A stretch of 64,000 nt of DNA from Orientia tsutsugamushi (lineage in GTDB: Bacteria; Pseudomonadota; Alphaproteobacteria; Rickettsiales; Rickettsiaceae): NCBI RefSeq assembly GCF_900327275.1, contig NZ_LS398548.1, positions 2,170,001 through 2,234,000 on the forward strand, read 5' to 3'. The translations under genes and the position numbers were made by a program. Under the pieces are notes generated by a model. That model searched no databases, was not told the DNA's origin, and saw only the letters and a list, made by a program, of their open reading frames with translations. Each line of letters starts with the position of its first letter. Position 1 is the first letter of the stretch. Shown in pieces: positions 17,005-27,547 of this stretch.

Positions 17005-20000
17005 TACAAATAATTATATTTCACTCAAAATGCTATTTGACACTATTTGTGTTGCATATAACAAAGTACCAAGTGATGCTATGCAGACCCTTTTTAAAAA
17101 TGAAGGTATTTTTGATGATAGGTCAGGAGAGGCCTATAAGACAATAAAATACGAGCATATAGCTAAATATTTTGAAAAGGCTACTACACAGGAGGATTTT
17201 GATAGCTTAGTAGACAATCTAAAGAAAGCAGCAGGGGATAGCAAATCGTTTTATCTAAGTATAAAAACTAAGGATTGCAAAGATAGAACAGTATTTCCAG
17301 TATCTATGGTGAAGGATGAACTAGACAAGCATGTATATCAGGAAAACATAAATCAAGACAAATCACATCGCTACAAAAAAATAAGTGAATATTTTGGTAT
17401 TTTGGGAAATGCTAAAACTTTTTCAGAAATTATAGATCCACAAGGACCAGATCTTAGAAACAATAAGCATATTATATTACTGCTAAACTTAGCAAAAAAC
17501 TCTGATATTAACATTAAAGTTATTCCACCTGTTTTTCATGAATTTGTACATCATAAATCATCAAATTTACAAGGTAATAATAACATAGAAACAGAAAACC
17601 AACCAGTGCTTTCTGCAGAAGCACAAACAATATTCAATTATGCTACTGAGCAAAACTCTCCTCAACCTAGAGAGTTATTTTTAGCAAGCATTAATGCAAA
17701 AGTAGAAGATATATTTATAGGACATGTTCAGCCTGAACATATAATAGCTTCTGAAAAAGCTACTGATGGTAAAAAACCTGATGCCAAGCAACCTGATTAC
17801 TTACCAATACAAAAATTCTTAGAACGAGTTTACAACGCTGAAGTTCGTGGCTATCAAGATACTAAGTTTTTCTATTATAGAAAATATCTACACCATATTG
17901 TAGATTATATTTACGATCATTTAACTTCACAAGAAGTAAGTGAGAACTTTCAGAGGTTAAAAAATATATGTAGTAAATATTCTCATCTGTATGATAATAT
18001 AGATTCTCAAATTATAGTTGCCCTAGATGCTATCAAAGGCAAAGGTGCAGGCAACATTAAAGGCACAAAAAGTAGTAAAAATTATTATGCTGCATTATCT
18101 AAAACTTGGTCTGGTATTTTTCATAGCATAAATGATGGACAAGGTGATATGCAAAATGCTAATACAATGTACAATGATCCAAAATTTAAATCAGATAGAG
18201 AACACATATTGGAGGTTATTGCATATACATTATTTCAAAGAGGCCAAGAGTTTAATTTTTACGATTTAATGATTAATGCTTATGCTAAAGTGCATGATGC
18301 TTTTTTCACAACTGCTAATACTAAAATGGTATCTCAACTGCATGACGGTGCTTTTAAAATGTATTTTGATGATGTAAAAATATTATTTACACAGTTGGAT
18401 TATAGTTATAGTAAAGAAACCTTTTCTAACGGAAGAGATAATAGTTTTAGAGCAGCAGCAAAAGAATTAGAAGTAAAGTTTCCTGGCTTCCTGAAAGATA
18501 AAACTATAAAACATTTGCGAAGTGTATTTGAAGACTCTGAATTAGCCAAATTTTTTTCTCAAGATAGTTTAGATACATATAAAGAGAAGTTAAATGAATA
18601 TATTAAAACCTTACAAAGCTATTATAGTGCTGATGTAAACCACAGAATTAATTTTAATACAAAAACGTGGAAATCATTAGTAACTCACTGGGAATCAATA
18701 GATGATACATTGCATGCTATGTCTTTTTTGTTAAAACCTAATTATAAATCATATCTTAAAATAAATGCTGTGGCTACATCAACTCGTGCACGTGAGTTAA
18801 GTAAGCTACAGCACCAAAAACAAGAATCTGTTGAGCAATATAAAAGAGTACTAGGTATATTAGATGCTAATGCTATAGGAGGAATAAATAATAATATATT
18901 CATACGCAAAAGCGAAAAAAGCATCACATACGAAGTACTATCCAATAGACAAGAACAATTTGCACAGATATTACACGAATACATAGATAAGAATAGTTAT
19001 TCAATTGAGACACTTAGCTTAGAACTAGCAGCTGTAATAACCCCAGGAAAAGTAGGCACAAGTAGCGGGCTATGTCTCACTGATTCTAAAGTTAGGAATA
19101 AGAGAGGAGTAGATAGTAAGTGCGTAATAAGCTGGAACGATGTTGATAAGTTTAATACAAATGAAGAAATTTCAGAGAAACGGAACTATTATAAAATTAA
19201 GATTGATACTGAAAAATTTAATAAGCTATTATCTGAGAATACTAACTTAGATCTAGAGCCTCAATTATTAGATTTAGCAAAAGGTATACTAGCAGAAGAT
19301 AGTGATAGAATAGTTGGTCATGAAAAATACTTATTTAGCAAGATTGTAGAAAATGATGGTTATGCAAGCTGGCGTAATAATAAGTTCTTAGAAGAGATGA
19401 ATAATATTGCCAAGAGCCCTTCTTCAGGCTTTAGTACTACACTGCAGAATAGATTAGCCAATGCTGGATCACGTATTCTACTAATAAGAGGAATACATGG
19501 GACTATTGTTTCATGTCAGCAAGCACTCAACGGAGGCGGATCAGAGCAAAACCTAGGCTGCTCATTAAGCCTTGGCGAGATAAGTTCGTCATTTTTAATA
19601 CCACGTGGTGAAGATGCATTAATAAAAAAATTTCCTAAATTTCCAAAAACAATTAGGCTTGGAGGAGCTGTATTAGGCGGAGTATTTGATATTATAACCA
19701 TAGTCCTATCAACAATTAAGTTAATTGAATGTGCTAAAGTAGCAAATACTGATTATACATGTAGTGATAAGGAGATAAGAGATAGCATCGCTGCTATTAC
19801 ATTTGCTGGAGTATCATTTGCTTCTGGTATTATTTTAGTAGCTCTTTCAGCCGGTGGCCCAATTGGTATTGGAGTAAGTATAATTATAATGGTAGCTAGT
19901 ATAATATATAGTGGCATCAGTACCATTATAGAATGGGAACAAAAGTATGATACTACACATTTAGAAAATTTACAGCTGTTCATAAGCAACGCGTTTATGT

Positions 20001-23000
20001 TAAGCACATCGAAAGATCTTGATGAGCTTGTGCTTAGAACAAATTCAGTAAATTCTATAGTTAAGTCAGCATGGGATGCACTAAACTCTTTTCCGAATAA
20101 TACAGCTGCTTATGCTACTGGGCTTGGATACATTGATATCTATACTGAGGTTGTACTAAAATGTCCAAAACAACTAAAAAAATGTGAAACATGTACTTCC
20201 GAGAAGCCTACTTCGGGTCTGAATAAGATTCTATCTATGAGATTTACTAAAAGATGCTATATTGCAGAAGCTACAGCTAGAATTGAACTTAATTTTAGCC
20301 CTAGTGTTCATATATCTCGTGTTTTGCCAGATGAAATAGCAGGAGCTACATTTAGCTGTTTACCAAAAGTTACTAATAGTCCTTATGAATACAAACTCTC
20401 GAACAGTAACTTAGCATCTTCATATCCAAATGTTAGACACTATTGTGATAATGCAGTAGTTATTGAGCATGATAGCAGGAAATTACAAGCTGATCAAACA
20501 AAGTTTATTGTTTTTGATTTTAGCTATATATACTATGGTTATGTTAAAGGTAGCAATGAGCTAAATAACATTTTTTTCATTCGTACAGGTAATCCCATAG
20601 TACAAGGTGGCCACGCTGTTACTAATCACTTTATGTTTTTGGATGATAAGTTTAAAGGTAGAATATATTTTGGTAACTACATAAACATAATAGATGCAAG
20701 TAATATAAAGTCTCAAGTTGTAGAATTTAAAGTTGATTATGTGAACTGCATAATCGGATTAGCAGGTACTATAGGAGATACTGTTAACTTAATGCAAGAA
20801 ACATTAAATGATGAGGAGATTAGAGATACTCCATATATAGGCAATCTAAATATTCAATATATAGGTAGAGTTAATAAAGCAGATCATGTTGATTGTGATA
20901 CTGTTGATGCATCTATTAGGGCAAGGAAAATAGGGGACAGTATATATAAGGACAAAGAGATACTTAATTCTGATAGTATGCATATAGACAGTAATGGAGG
21001 TAATGGAGAAAAAGGATTTGATGTTATAAAAAACTGCAAAAAGTTAACGATAGGACCATATACAAAGGTAGAAGGTGATAGCGGTTATTACACTATTTTT
21101 GTTAAGTCAATGCAAAACGAGTATGCAAATCAGGAGATGAAATCAACAATAGGAGTACGTGGTACAGGTAATATTGTGTTCCTAGATATTGCTTTATTAC
21201 AAGCTGAGATTAAATACTTGCCAACTAATACTATATCTATAAGTATATCATTGACTCAAGGTGGTATATTCACACTTGAGATAAACAACTATTTCAATCA
21301 AGCAAAAAAAACTCCAAATTTTAATCTAATTGATAAGTATGGTAGTGTTGTAATTCCTAAAGTTGATTTTACACCTATGAGCATTAGCAAAGGTAGTAGC
21401 GTTTTTATTGACAAGTTTGAATTACATCTAAATTCTAAAGAAGTAAAAAGTTTGACAAATCAAGATGTAGTTACGTATTACAACAAAGTATCTAAAAGTA
21501 CAAGCGATCTTAAAGTGTTTGGCACAGCCAAGTCTGACCTAACAGTCTTTAATTTTGGTTCTGCTAGTAAAGATATTATTGTTTTAGATCGAACAAGTAT
21601 GATTGTTAAAGGTGGAGAAGAATCAGATATATACTTTCTACATAAAGATTTTTCTAGGCAAAAAAGCATTGTACAGATTGATAATTTTGCTACAGATAAA
21701 ATTTTAGACATATTACAACTATCTAGTATAGAGAATATTTTAATAACTAATTCAGAAAGTAATGATTTGAAAATATCTTCTATAACAACTAGCATGGGCA
21801 ATGAGTTCGAAATTATTGTTCTGAACTGGCAGAAGAACAATTTCCATAAACATCTTATCTTAATAGATCAACAAAATGACTATTATGTACCATGTAAATC
21901 TGTATGCTCCAACCAAGGTTTAGCTCAGTTTTATATGGCTAATAGTAACAAGAAAGATTTTGAAGTAAGGAAGGATGAGTCAGCTGTAGTTTTTACTGAA
22001 AGTAGGAATGTTAAACTTTATCAAATAAAGGATTCACTTATTCTATCTATAGGGAATGAAGGAAGTAATGAGCTTATATTAACTGTAAAGAATTTTTATT
22101 TAGATAGTACTAAGTGGAAAGGTTTAAAAATATATTTCTATAAGGATGGTGATATTGATTATACTTATTCAATTAATGTATTTGCTGAAAGCGAAAAAAT
22201 AAGAAGCTACAGCGAAGACAGCTATGATGCCATTGTAAGTGAGCACACTATTATTATGCACGTGGATTCTGTACCAACAGTATCTAAGATAGAACATGAT
22301 CGTGATAAGGGAAAAGTAGGTGTTTTAGTACTAAAAAATATAACTCCAAATCATATACTTGCAACACAAGAGGAGCAAAATTTGGTATTAACTCATACTA
22401 CTAGCAAAAGCAAAGTTATAATAGAGAAATATTTTACTAATATAAAGTATAAGATTGATGTAATTGAGTTTAGTGATACCGAGGAGCCGATAAGAATATA
22501 TTTATGTGACCTTACTATTAAAGGAATAAAGTTAGCAATGGATGCTGCTAAAGAATTATACTCATATGGAATGATGGGTTGGACAAAATATCGAGAAGAC
22601 ATTATAAAATGTATTGTGTCACTCCATAGCTTTCAGATAGAGAAAACAACGATCAATTATGAAACATTGGGATTTGTATCAGAGCATGATCAAATACTTT
22701 TTACTAGTGCATGCGTTAAAGATAATAGTTTTCCATCACACTTAGACATAAAGTTTTATCTAAACGCATACAAATCTGTCTTATCATATCGGATCACATT
22801 AAAGAACTATCTTCATACTAAAACTACACAGCATAATGATGCAATAACATCTCTCAACGCAGATGATATTATTAGTACAGCACAATACTTAGGTATTAAA
22901 CATAAAGATTTTGCCGGATTACCACGGTCACGTTCTAAAAGGTCAGATACTTCGTTTGAAACTATAGATAGCTATGAAAGTGATATAGCTGATAATGAGA

Positions 23001-23641
23001 GTGATGAATATGATGAGCAGCAGGATCAATTAGAGCAGGTATCTAGTAGTGCTAGCAAAACTGAATCATTTATAGGTACGTGGATAGAAAATAGTATTAA
23101 TACAGTTACTCACTATCTTAAAGAATTAGTTCAATTGTTTGGAAGTAGTGCTAGTAAATTGAATTATGATGACACTATGAGTATGGTAAGTAAAGGATTA
23201 TCCTATGATTTTGTTGATAATGATAGTACTGATAATACAAATACTAGCGTTTCTACTGCTCCATGGTTTGGGAGTAGTGCTAGTAAATTGAATTATGATA
23301 ATACTATGACTATGGCAAGTAAAGGATTGTCCTATGATTTTGTTGATAATGATGGTACTGATAATACAAATATTAGCATTTCTGCTACAGATTTCAATTC
23401 TAATCTATTATTCATACAGTATTTAGGATTACAACTTGGCCTTTTTAGCAAAAATGATACTGTTAGCCATCACTACTTATCTGAAGAACAAAAACGAGAA
23501 AAAGAAATTATAGATGCACTGGAGAAATCTTATAAACTTTATAACGATGATGATTATCAGTCAGAAAATTCAGAAAATGATATAGAAGAAGATTCCTTTG
23601 TTGAAGAAGAAGTAAATTATGAGCATGATTTATATTGGTAA
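16982..23641 (+). CDS. Giant toxin-like protein with central hydrophobic domain and furin-like sites
   Basis: 2219 residues, intact. The N-terminal ~700 residues match nothing I know; they include HEFVHH at 186-191, which fits a zincin HExxH motif but may be chance. RNKR at 705-708 and RSKR at 1984-1987 both fit the furin rule R-x-K-R. Between them lies a hydrophobic region (about 894-985: VLGGVFDIITIVLSTIKLIE, then ILVALSAGGPIGIGVSIIIM), resembling the pore-forming/translocation middle of TcdA/TcdB-like toxins that other Rickettsiales megatoxins carry. Around 1520-1590 is a beta-roll-like stretch (VKGGEESDIYFL, DNFATDKILDILQL), similar to RTX-type repeats. The C-terminus is acidic and has a 43-residue tandem duplication. 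No signal peptide. The gene is coupled to the small ORF upstream and framed by IS remnants (15626-16233 and 23757-24874), so it looks like transferred cargo. Domain names are by eye only. Confidence 0.6.
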   Translation: MSQTIIFDTNNYISLKMLFDTICVAYNKVPSDAMQTLFKNEGIFDDRSGEAYKTIKYEHIAKYFEKATTQEDFDSLVDNLKKAAGDSKSFYLSIKTKDCKDRTVFPVSMVKDELDKHVYQENINQDKSHRYKKISEYFGILGNAKTFSEIIDPQGPDLRNNKHIILLLNLAKNSDINIKVIPPVFHEFVHHKSSNLQGNNNIETENQPVLSAEAQTIFNYATEQNSPQPRELFLASINAKVEDIFIGHVQPEHIIASEKATDGKKPDAKQPDYLPIQKFLERVYNAEVRGYQDTKFFYYRKYLHHIVDYIYDHLTSQEVSENFQRLKNICSKYSHLYDNIDSQIIVALDAIKGKGAGNIKGTKSSKNYYAALSKTWSGIFHSINDGQGDMQNANTMYNDPKFKSDREHILEVIAYTLFQRGQEFNFYDLMINAYAKVHDAFFTTANTKMVSQLHDGAFKMYFDDVKILFTQLDYSYSKETFSNGRDNSFRAAAKELEVKFPGFLKDKTIKHLRSVFEDSELAKFFSQDSLDTYKEKLNEYIKTLQSYYSADVNHRINFNTKTWKSLVTHWESIDDTLHAMSFLLKPNYKSYLKINAVATSTRARELSKLQHQKQESVEQYKRVLGILDANAIGGINNNIFIRKSEKSITYEVLSNRQEQFAQILHEYIDKNSYSIETLSLELAAVITPGKVGTSSGLCLTDSKVRNKRGVDSKCVISWNDVDKFNTNEEISEKRNYYKIKIDTEKFNKLLSENTNLDLEPQLLDLAKGILAEDSDRIVGHEKYLFSKIVENDGYASWRNNKFLEEMNNIAKSPSSGFSTTLQNRLANAGSRILLIRGIHGTIVSCQQALNGGGSEQNLGCSLSLGEISSSFLIPRGEDALIKKFPKFPKTIRLGGAVLGGVFDIITIVLSTIKLIECAKVANTDYTCSDKEIRDSIAAITFAGVSFASGIILVALSAGGPIGIGVSIIIMVASIIYSGISTIIEWEQKYDTTHLENLQLFISNAFMLSTSKDLDELVLRTNSVNSIVKSAWDALNSFPNNTAAYATGLGYIDIYTEVVLKCPKQLKKCETCTSEKPTSGLNKILSMRFTKRCYIAEATARIELNFSPSVHISRVLPDEIAGATFSCLPKVTNSPYEYKLSNSNLASSYPNVRHYCDNAVVIEHDSRKLQADQTKFIVFDFSYIYYGYVKGSNELNNIFFIRTGNPIVQGGHAVTNHFMFLDDKFKGRIYFGNYINIIDASNIKSQVVEFKVDYVNCIIGLAGTIGDTVNLMQETLNDEEIRDTPYIGNLNIQYIGRVNKADHVDCDTVDASIRARKIGDSIYKDKEILNSDSMHIDSNGGNGEKGFDVIKNCKKLTIGPYTKVEGDSGYYTIFVKSMQNEYANQEMKSTIGVRGTGNIVFLDIALLQAEIKYLPTNTISISISLTQGGIFTLEINNYFNQAKKTPNFNLIDKYGSVVIPKVDFTPMSISKGSSVFIDKFELHLNSKEVKSLTNQDVVTYYNKVSKSTSDLKVFGTAKSDLTVFNFGSASKDIIVLDRTSMIVKGGEESDIYFLHKDFSRQKSIVQIDNFATDKILDILQLSSIENILITNSESNDLKISSITTSMGNEFEIIVLNWQKNNFHKHLILIDQQNDYYVPCKSVCSNQGLAQFYMANSNKKDFEVRKDESAVVFTESRNVKLYQIKDSLILSIGNEGSNELILTVKNFYLDSTKWKGLKIYFYKDGDIDYTYSINVFAESEKIRSYSEDSYDAIVSEHTIIMHVDSVPTVSKIEHDRDKGKVGVLVLKNITPNHILATQEEQNLVLTHTTSKSKVIIEKYFTNIKYKIDVIEFSDTEEPIRIYLCDLTIKGIKLAMDAAKELYSYGMMGWTKYREDIIKCIVSLHSFQIEKTTINYETLGFVSEHDQILFTSACVKDNSFPSHLDIKFYLNAYKSVLSYRITLKNYLHTKTTQHNDAITSLNADDIISTAQYLGIKHKDFAGLPRSRSKRSDTSFETIDSYESDIADNESDEYDEQQDQLEQVSSSASKTESFIGTWIENSINTVTHYLKELVQLFGSSASKLNYDDTMSMVSKGLSYDFVDNDSTDNTNTSVSTAPWFGSSASKLNYDNTMTMASKGLSYDFVDNDGTDNTNISISATDFNSNLLFIQYLGLQLGLFSKNDTVSHHYLSEEQKREKEIIDALEKSYKLYNDDDYQSENSENDIEEDSFVEEEVNYEHDLYW
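23138..23395 (+). repeat. 129-bp in-frame tandem duplication in the toxin-like gene
   Basis: Two units, 23138-23266 and 23267-23395, encode residues 2053-2095 and 2096-2138. Both begin FGSSASKLNYD and run through SKGLSYDFVDND. A few substitutions separate them (for example MSMV against MTMA), so the duplication is recent but not new. Confidence 0.9.
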
Positions 23642-23756
23642 TGAGATTCTGTACGATGTGAGGTGATAGTTCGTATTTAAGATATAGCCAGTATAAAACA
23701 GTTATGCTATATACTTTTCGAAAATAGTGTCTAAGTCACAGTGATATTTCACTCTT

Positions 23757-23832
23757 CTTGTTTTAGCTTGAAACTATTTTTTCAATAGGATTTAAATCAT
23801 GAGAATAAGGAGGTAAATACTCTAATATAGCT
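23757..23832 (-). pseudogene. IS630-family transposase scrap
   Basis: The minus strand reads EYLPPYSHDLNPIEKIVSS and then a stop. The string PPYSxDLNPIE is the classic catalytic-region signature of IS630/Tc1-type transposases. Only about 20 codons remain. Confidence 0.65.
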
Positions 23833-23882
23833 TAAATTGTTAAGGTAGTTACACTTTGTGAAATGAAAAAAACAGCATTAAA

Positions 23883-24874
23883 AACGCCAGAATAGGATAA
23901 GGGAAATATGAAAGGTAGTGAATAAAAGGTATACAAAGAGAGAATGTTGAGTTATAAAGAAAATTTAAATAAAAATGAAATAACCCAACATGAAAAAATG
24001 TATTGTAACAGTATACTATTTAATAGATAATTTTTGCAAGATATATCAAGAGTGGAAAAGAAAGAAATTAATACCAAGTAGTAATCAAAGGAACAGAGAT
24101 GGAAAGTTGTCCTTAGCTGAGTTATTAACAATAACGATATATTTTTATTTATCTCCATGCAAGGATTTTAAAAATTATTATCTATATTACTTGCGTTATA
24201 AGTATAAAGAATACTTTTGTTTACCAAGCTATAGTAGGATAATACAACTATTACCTAGAATGTTGCTACCATTAGCCGTATTAATGCATTATCTGAAAGG
24301 AGATGAGACTGGTATATATTATATCGATTCTACAAAGTTAGCAATTTGTCATAATAAACGTACTTCCAGCAATAGAGTTTTTAACAGATTTTCTAAAATT
24401 GGCAAGAGTAGTTATAGCTGGTTCTTAGGCTTTAAGCTTCATCTTATAATCAATAACAAAGGCGAAATAATGTCAGTTAAAATTACTAAAGGCAATAAAA
24501 GCGACCTATCTATAGCTTCAGTTATTTCTGAAGGCCTATCTGGTAAATTGTTTGGTGATAAAGCTTACATATCTAAAGAGTTATTTCATCAACTCTTCTC
24601 CAATGGTCTACGTTTATTTACTAATCTTCGTAAAGATATGAAAACATATTTATTAGACATAGATGATAAGTGCTTATTAAATAAACGTTCTTTAATTGAG
24701 TCTGTCTTTAATGTACTAAAAAAACACATGCATTTAGAGCATACTAGACACCGTTCTCCTCTTAATTTCTTTGTTCATATAATTGCTTCTCTTACTAGTT
24801 ATTCTATCTCCAAACTTAATCCTTATCTTATCTCCTCTTCTTTTTCTTCTAACTCCTTATCCTAATCTGGCGTT
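23883..24874 (+). mobile_element. IS982-family insertion sequence, complete
   Basis: 992 bp bounded by AACGCCAGAATAGGATAAG on the left and CTTATCCTAATCTGGCGTT on the right, imperfect inverted repeats of about 19 bp. One transposase gene fills it. All the other IS982 pieces in the window are fragments of this type. Size and organisation fit the IS982 family. Confidence 0.8.
23990..24865 (+). CDS. IS982-family transposase, full length
   Basis: 291 residues, a normal IS982 transposase length. Landmarks: IYYIDSTKLAICHN (first catalytic Asp), SYSWFLGFKLHLIINNKGEI, GKLFGDKAYISKEL (second Asp) and the C-terminal LIESVFNVLKKHM with LEHTRHRSPLNFF (Glu and the HTRHRS signature). It cuts and joins the IS ends. 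This is the only unbroken IS982 transposase here, so it is the likely source of activity for the related MITEs. It has no clear RBS, as usual for IS genes. Confidence 0.88.
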   Translation: MKKCIVTVYYLIDNFCKIYQEWKRKKLIPSSNQRNRDGKLSLAELLTITIYFYLSPCKDFKNYYLYYLRYKYKEYFCLPSYSRIIQLLPRMLLPLAVLMHYLKGDETGIYYIDSTKLAICHNKRTSSNRVFNRFSKIGKSSYSWFLGFKLHLIINNKGEIMSVKITKGNKSDLSIASVISEGLSGKLFGDKAYISKELFHQLFSNGLRLFTNLRKDMKTYLLDIDDKCLLNKRSLIESVFNVLKKHMHLEHTRHRSPLNFFVHIIASLTSYSISKLNPYLISSSFSSNSLS

Positions 24875-25018
24875 AAGAGAATACTGAAAGCGTTTGAACT
24901 TTTGCAAGCTCTACATTTAACAGGAAAACTATTCCAATAATCACCTAGCAATAAAATTATAATTCAAACCGTAAAAATAGCAAATATTTATACCGCAAAA
25001 CAATTTAGTGACGCGAAG

Positions 25019-27088
25019 GTGAGGTTTTATATGACTGACAAAATCAATGATTCAAATAATTTCAATAACATTCATAATTCAAAAACAGATATAGAAAATT
25101 CTAAAGCTAACAGCTTGAACCACAATGTAGCTGTAAAGCTGACAAATGGTGATATTGCTGATGGCATAGTGCTACTTAGCGATCATAATAGCTTGAGGGC
25201 TGATAATACTCTAAAAGAATCAATAAACCAATTAATCAATGATTGGAAAAATAGTAAATTTGAGCTGCAGGATCGTTTGATAATTGCTGGCCATAAAGAA
25301 GCTGAAAATATTAATCAAAACATCAGAAACTACATGAAGGAAAATGGTGATCTAAAAGGTCCAGAATACAGCATTTTAATTTCAGGAGCCGAATCAAAAA
25401 AATATGCTAACTACATGGCTGGAGACCGAATTGTATTTCAAACAAACGATAAGGATTTACAAATACAAAACAGTGAATTTGCAACTCTAGTATCAATTGA
25501 TGAAAATAAGTTTGTAGCTAAGACAGATACAGGAAACGAGGTAAGCTTTGATTTAAATAAAATAAGCTTTAAACATGGATATGCTACAACAGTTTGTAAC
25601 CCACAAACAGCTGTCAAAAAAGATGTATATGTTCTTCATAATAATGGTGTAGGAATAGAAAGTTCTAACATAAGCATGATAGGGAATGCAGAGCAAGTAC
25701 GGCTGTACTACAATGTGCAAGCTACAAAAAATGTTGCTAACCTAATAGAGCAGCTTAGCACAGCTAAGACAGACTTTATCAATTCAAAAGAGGAGAATAA
25801 TGATGTTCAAGCAAATGAAGTAAGGCAATATCAATCTGCTCAAAACTATAGAAAAAACGATTATTATTCAAATAGCGAGGAAGAACTACAAAAATTGAGG
25901 GATGCAATAGCTTATAGAGCTGAAACTATAGCTTGTGAGCTTCTTGGAGATCCAAATAAGCGCCTATCTACATACGGAAAAATACGTTGGGGAGACACTG
26001 GCAAAATACAAGTAACCACCGAGGGCAAGTACGCTGGAAAATGGTATGACTTTAGTACAGGACAAAAGGGTGATTTATTATCCCTGGCTCAAAGAGAAAG
26101 AGGATACAGCTTTTTTGAGGCAAAGGAATATTTGAAAAGTATGGTTGGAATGTCTAATATTAGTCAACGGTATCAGAGACCGCCTAAGACTGACGATTCT
26201 CAACAATACACTCAACAATCTGAAAGTGTTAAAATCGCAAAAGTTCAAAACTTGTATGAACGATCAAGCAGAATACATGGTTATGAGATAGATACGAGCC
26301 CAAGCGCAGAAGTTGAAATAGTAAAAAAGTATCTTGAAAATCGTGGTATTACTTTTGACAAAAGCACTGCAAGTTCAGACTTAAAAGCCAGTATACTGCT
26401 TGATACTCAAACGAGAGAAAATTATCCAGCATTTACAGCATTTGCAAGAAATTCAAAAGGGGAAATTACAGGAGTACAGGCTGTATATCTAAATTTGGCA
26501 GGAGATAAGGCGAATATTTCAATTAACAGAAGATCTTTCGGTAAAATCAGCGGATCGTTCATAACAATCGCAAAGCGAAATGCGAATGACCCTAATATAA
26601 CAATTATAGCAGAAGGCGCTGAAACAGCATTGAGCTTGCAGCAATCAGGCATTAAAGGTAATATCATTGCTAGTGCAGGAATTGCGAATTTGAGAAATTA
26701 TTCACCATTTCCTGGTGAAAAAATCATCATTGCAGCAGATAATGATAGCAAAAATCCTATAACTAATAATACTGTAATTAAAGCTGCAAAAACGTTAGAA
26801 ATGAAGGGAGCGATAACTTGTATAGTCAAACCACCAGAAAATGGTGATTTTAATAATCTGTTGCAAAGTTGTGGAGACCAGTCAATTAGAGACATTATAG
26901 AACCTGAAATTACTAAACTTACTAAAGCAGTTGAAGCAACCAAACTTACGCAAACAGAAAATAATAGTATAGAAAAACAAAATGATATTACGAATGTTAA
27001 AGAATTGTATAATAAATCATCATCTCTATACTACTCTAAACAAAAAGAGGAAGCTAAGGTGGAAGCGATAGTAGGTGCGTCAAGATAA
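25019..27088 (+). pseudogene. traA: TraA fragment: helicase end plus primase-like and TOPRIM region, cut at its 3' end
   Basis: 689 residues without the relaxase and Walker motifs. It begins inside the second helicase domain (ILISGAESKKYANYMAGDRI, matching about residue 600 of the full TraA), then has the segment YAGKWYDFSTGQKGDLLSLA and a TOPRIM domain with IIAEGAETALSL and IIAADNDSK. The latter two fit a DNA-primase-like module that could start second-strand synthesis. At 27075 the sequence runs from GATAGTAG into GTGCGTC, a group II intron start, and reaches a stop. The lost 3' end sits at 30283-30382. The first 30 or so residues are unrelated to TraA, so this is a rearranged piece that may or may not be made. 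Confidence 0.75.
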
Positions 27089-27131
27089 AGAGGAAGCTAA
27101 GGTGGAAGCGATAGTAGGTGCGTCAAGATAA
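27046..27131 (+). repeat. 43-bp tandem duplication across an exon-intron junction
   Basis: Two adjacent identical 43-bp units (27046-27088 and 27089-27131). Each holds the end of the traA exon (GGAAGCGATAGTAG) and the first bases of the group II intron (GTGCGTCAAGATAA). So the 5' splice junction occurs twice in a row. Confidence 0.9.
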
Positions 27132-27547
27132 GGTGAATTAATCTTACTGGTGAAAGTCCAGTTATGGAAGGAGAAGCTAGATCCACCATATAGCGAGTCT
27201 TGTGCTGCTGAAGGTAACGACAGTAGTAAAGCGTAGACAGTGAAACATTCGAGCCGAAACCAAATGGTGAACGTGATATCCCCGAAAGGCTTATATAGTG
27301 GAAGCCGATATGTTCTACTACATAGTAGGCAAAAGAAGATTGGAGGTCAAACTAGTGAAAATCCAAAAATTTTCAACCACCGGGGTCATAGGCGTCAGCG
27401 AGTTTGTAAAGATTAATGACACAACTTGAGAAGTCCTTATAACTCTTACGTAATTAAGTAAGTATTCAAAGTACAAGTGGTGAAACATAAGGCTTTGGAG
27501 ATGGTGTAAGGATGGCTGAGTTAACCATAGTAGTGATGAAACCTAGT
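27118..27547 (+). ncRNA. Group II intron, 5' fragment, inside traA
   Basis: Starts with GTGCGTC, the group II 5' splice consensus (GUGYG). It continues for ~430 bases with sequence typical of domain I (for example GTGAAAGTCCAG and ATTCGAGCCGAAACC). The intact paralogous traA is uninterrupted at this spot (minus strand near 40655: GATAGTAGTTAATAA), which fixes the insertion site. No intron protein and no domain V/VI are seen; a MITE follows directly. It differs in sequence from the complete intron at 46010. Confidence 0.7.

Noticed and set aside
16444-23641. cif-type (CifA/CifB) cytoplasmic-incompatibility pair
   Set aside because: The two-gene layout is similar, but I see no match to CifA, and no PD-(D/E)xK or Ulp1-type deubiquitylase motifs in the large protein.
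27118-27547. Riboswitch or tmRNA-like structured RNA
   Set aside because: The GTGCG start, the exact insertion in traA and the domain I-like sequence explain it better as a group II intron fragment.
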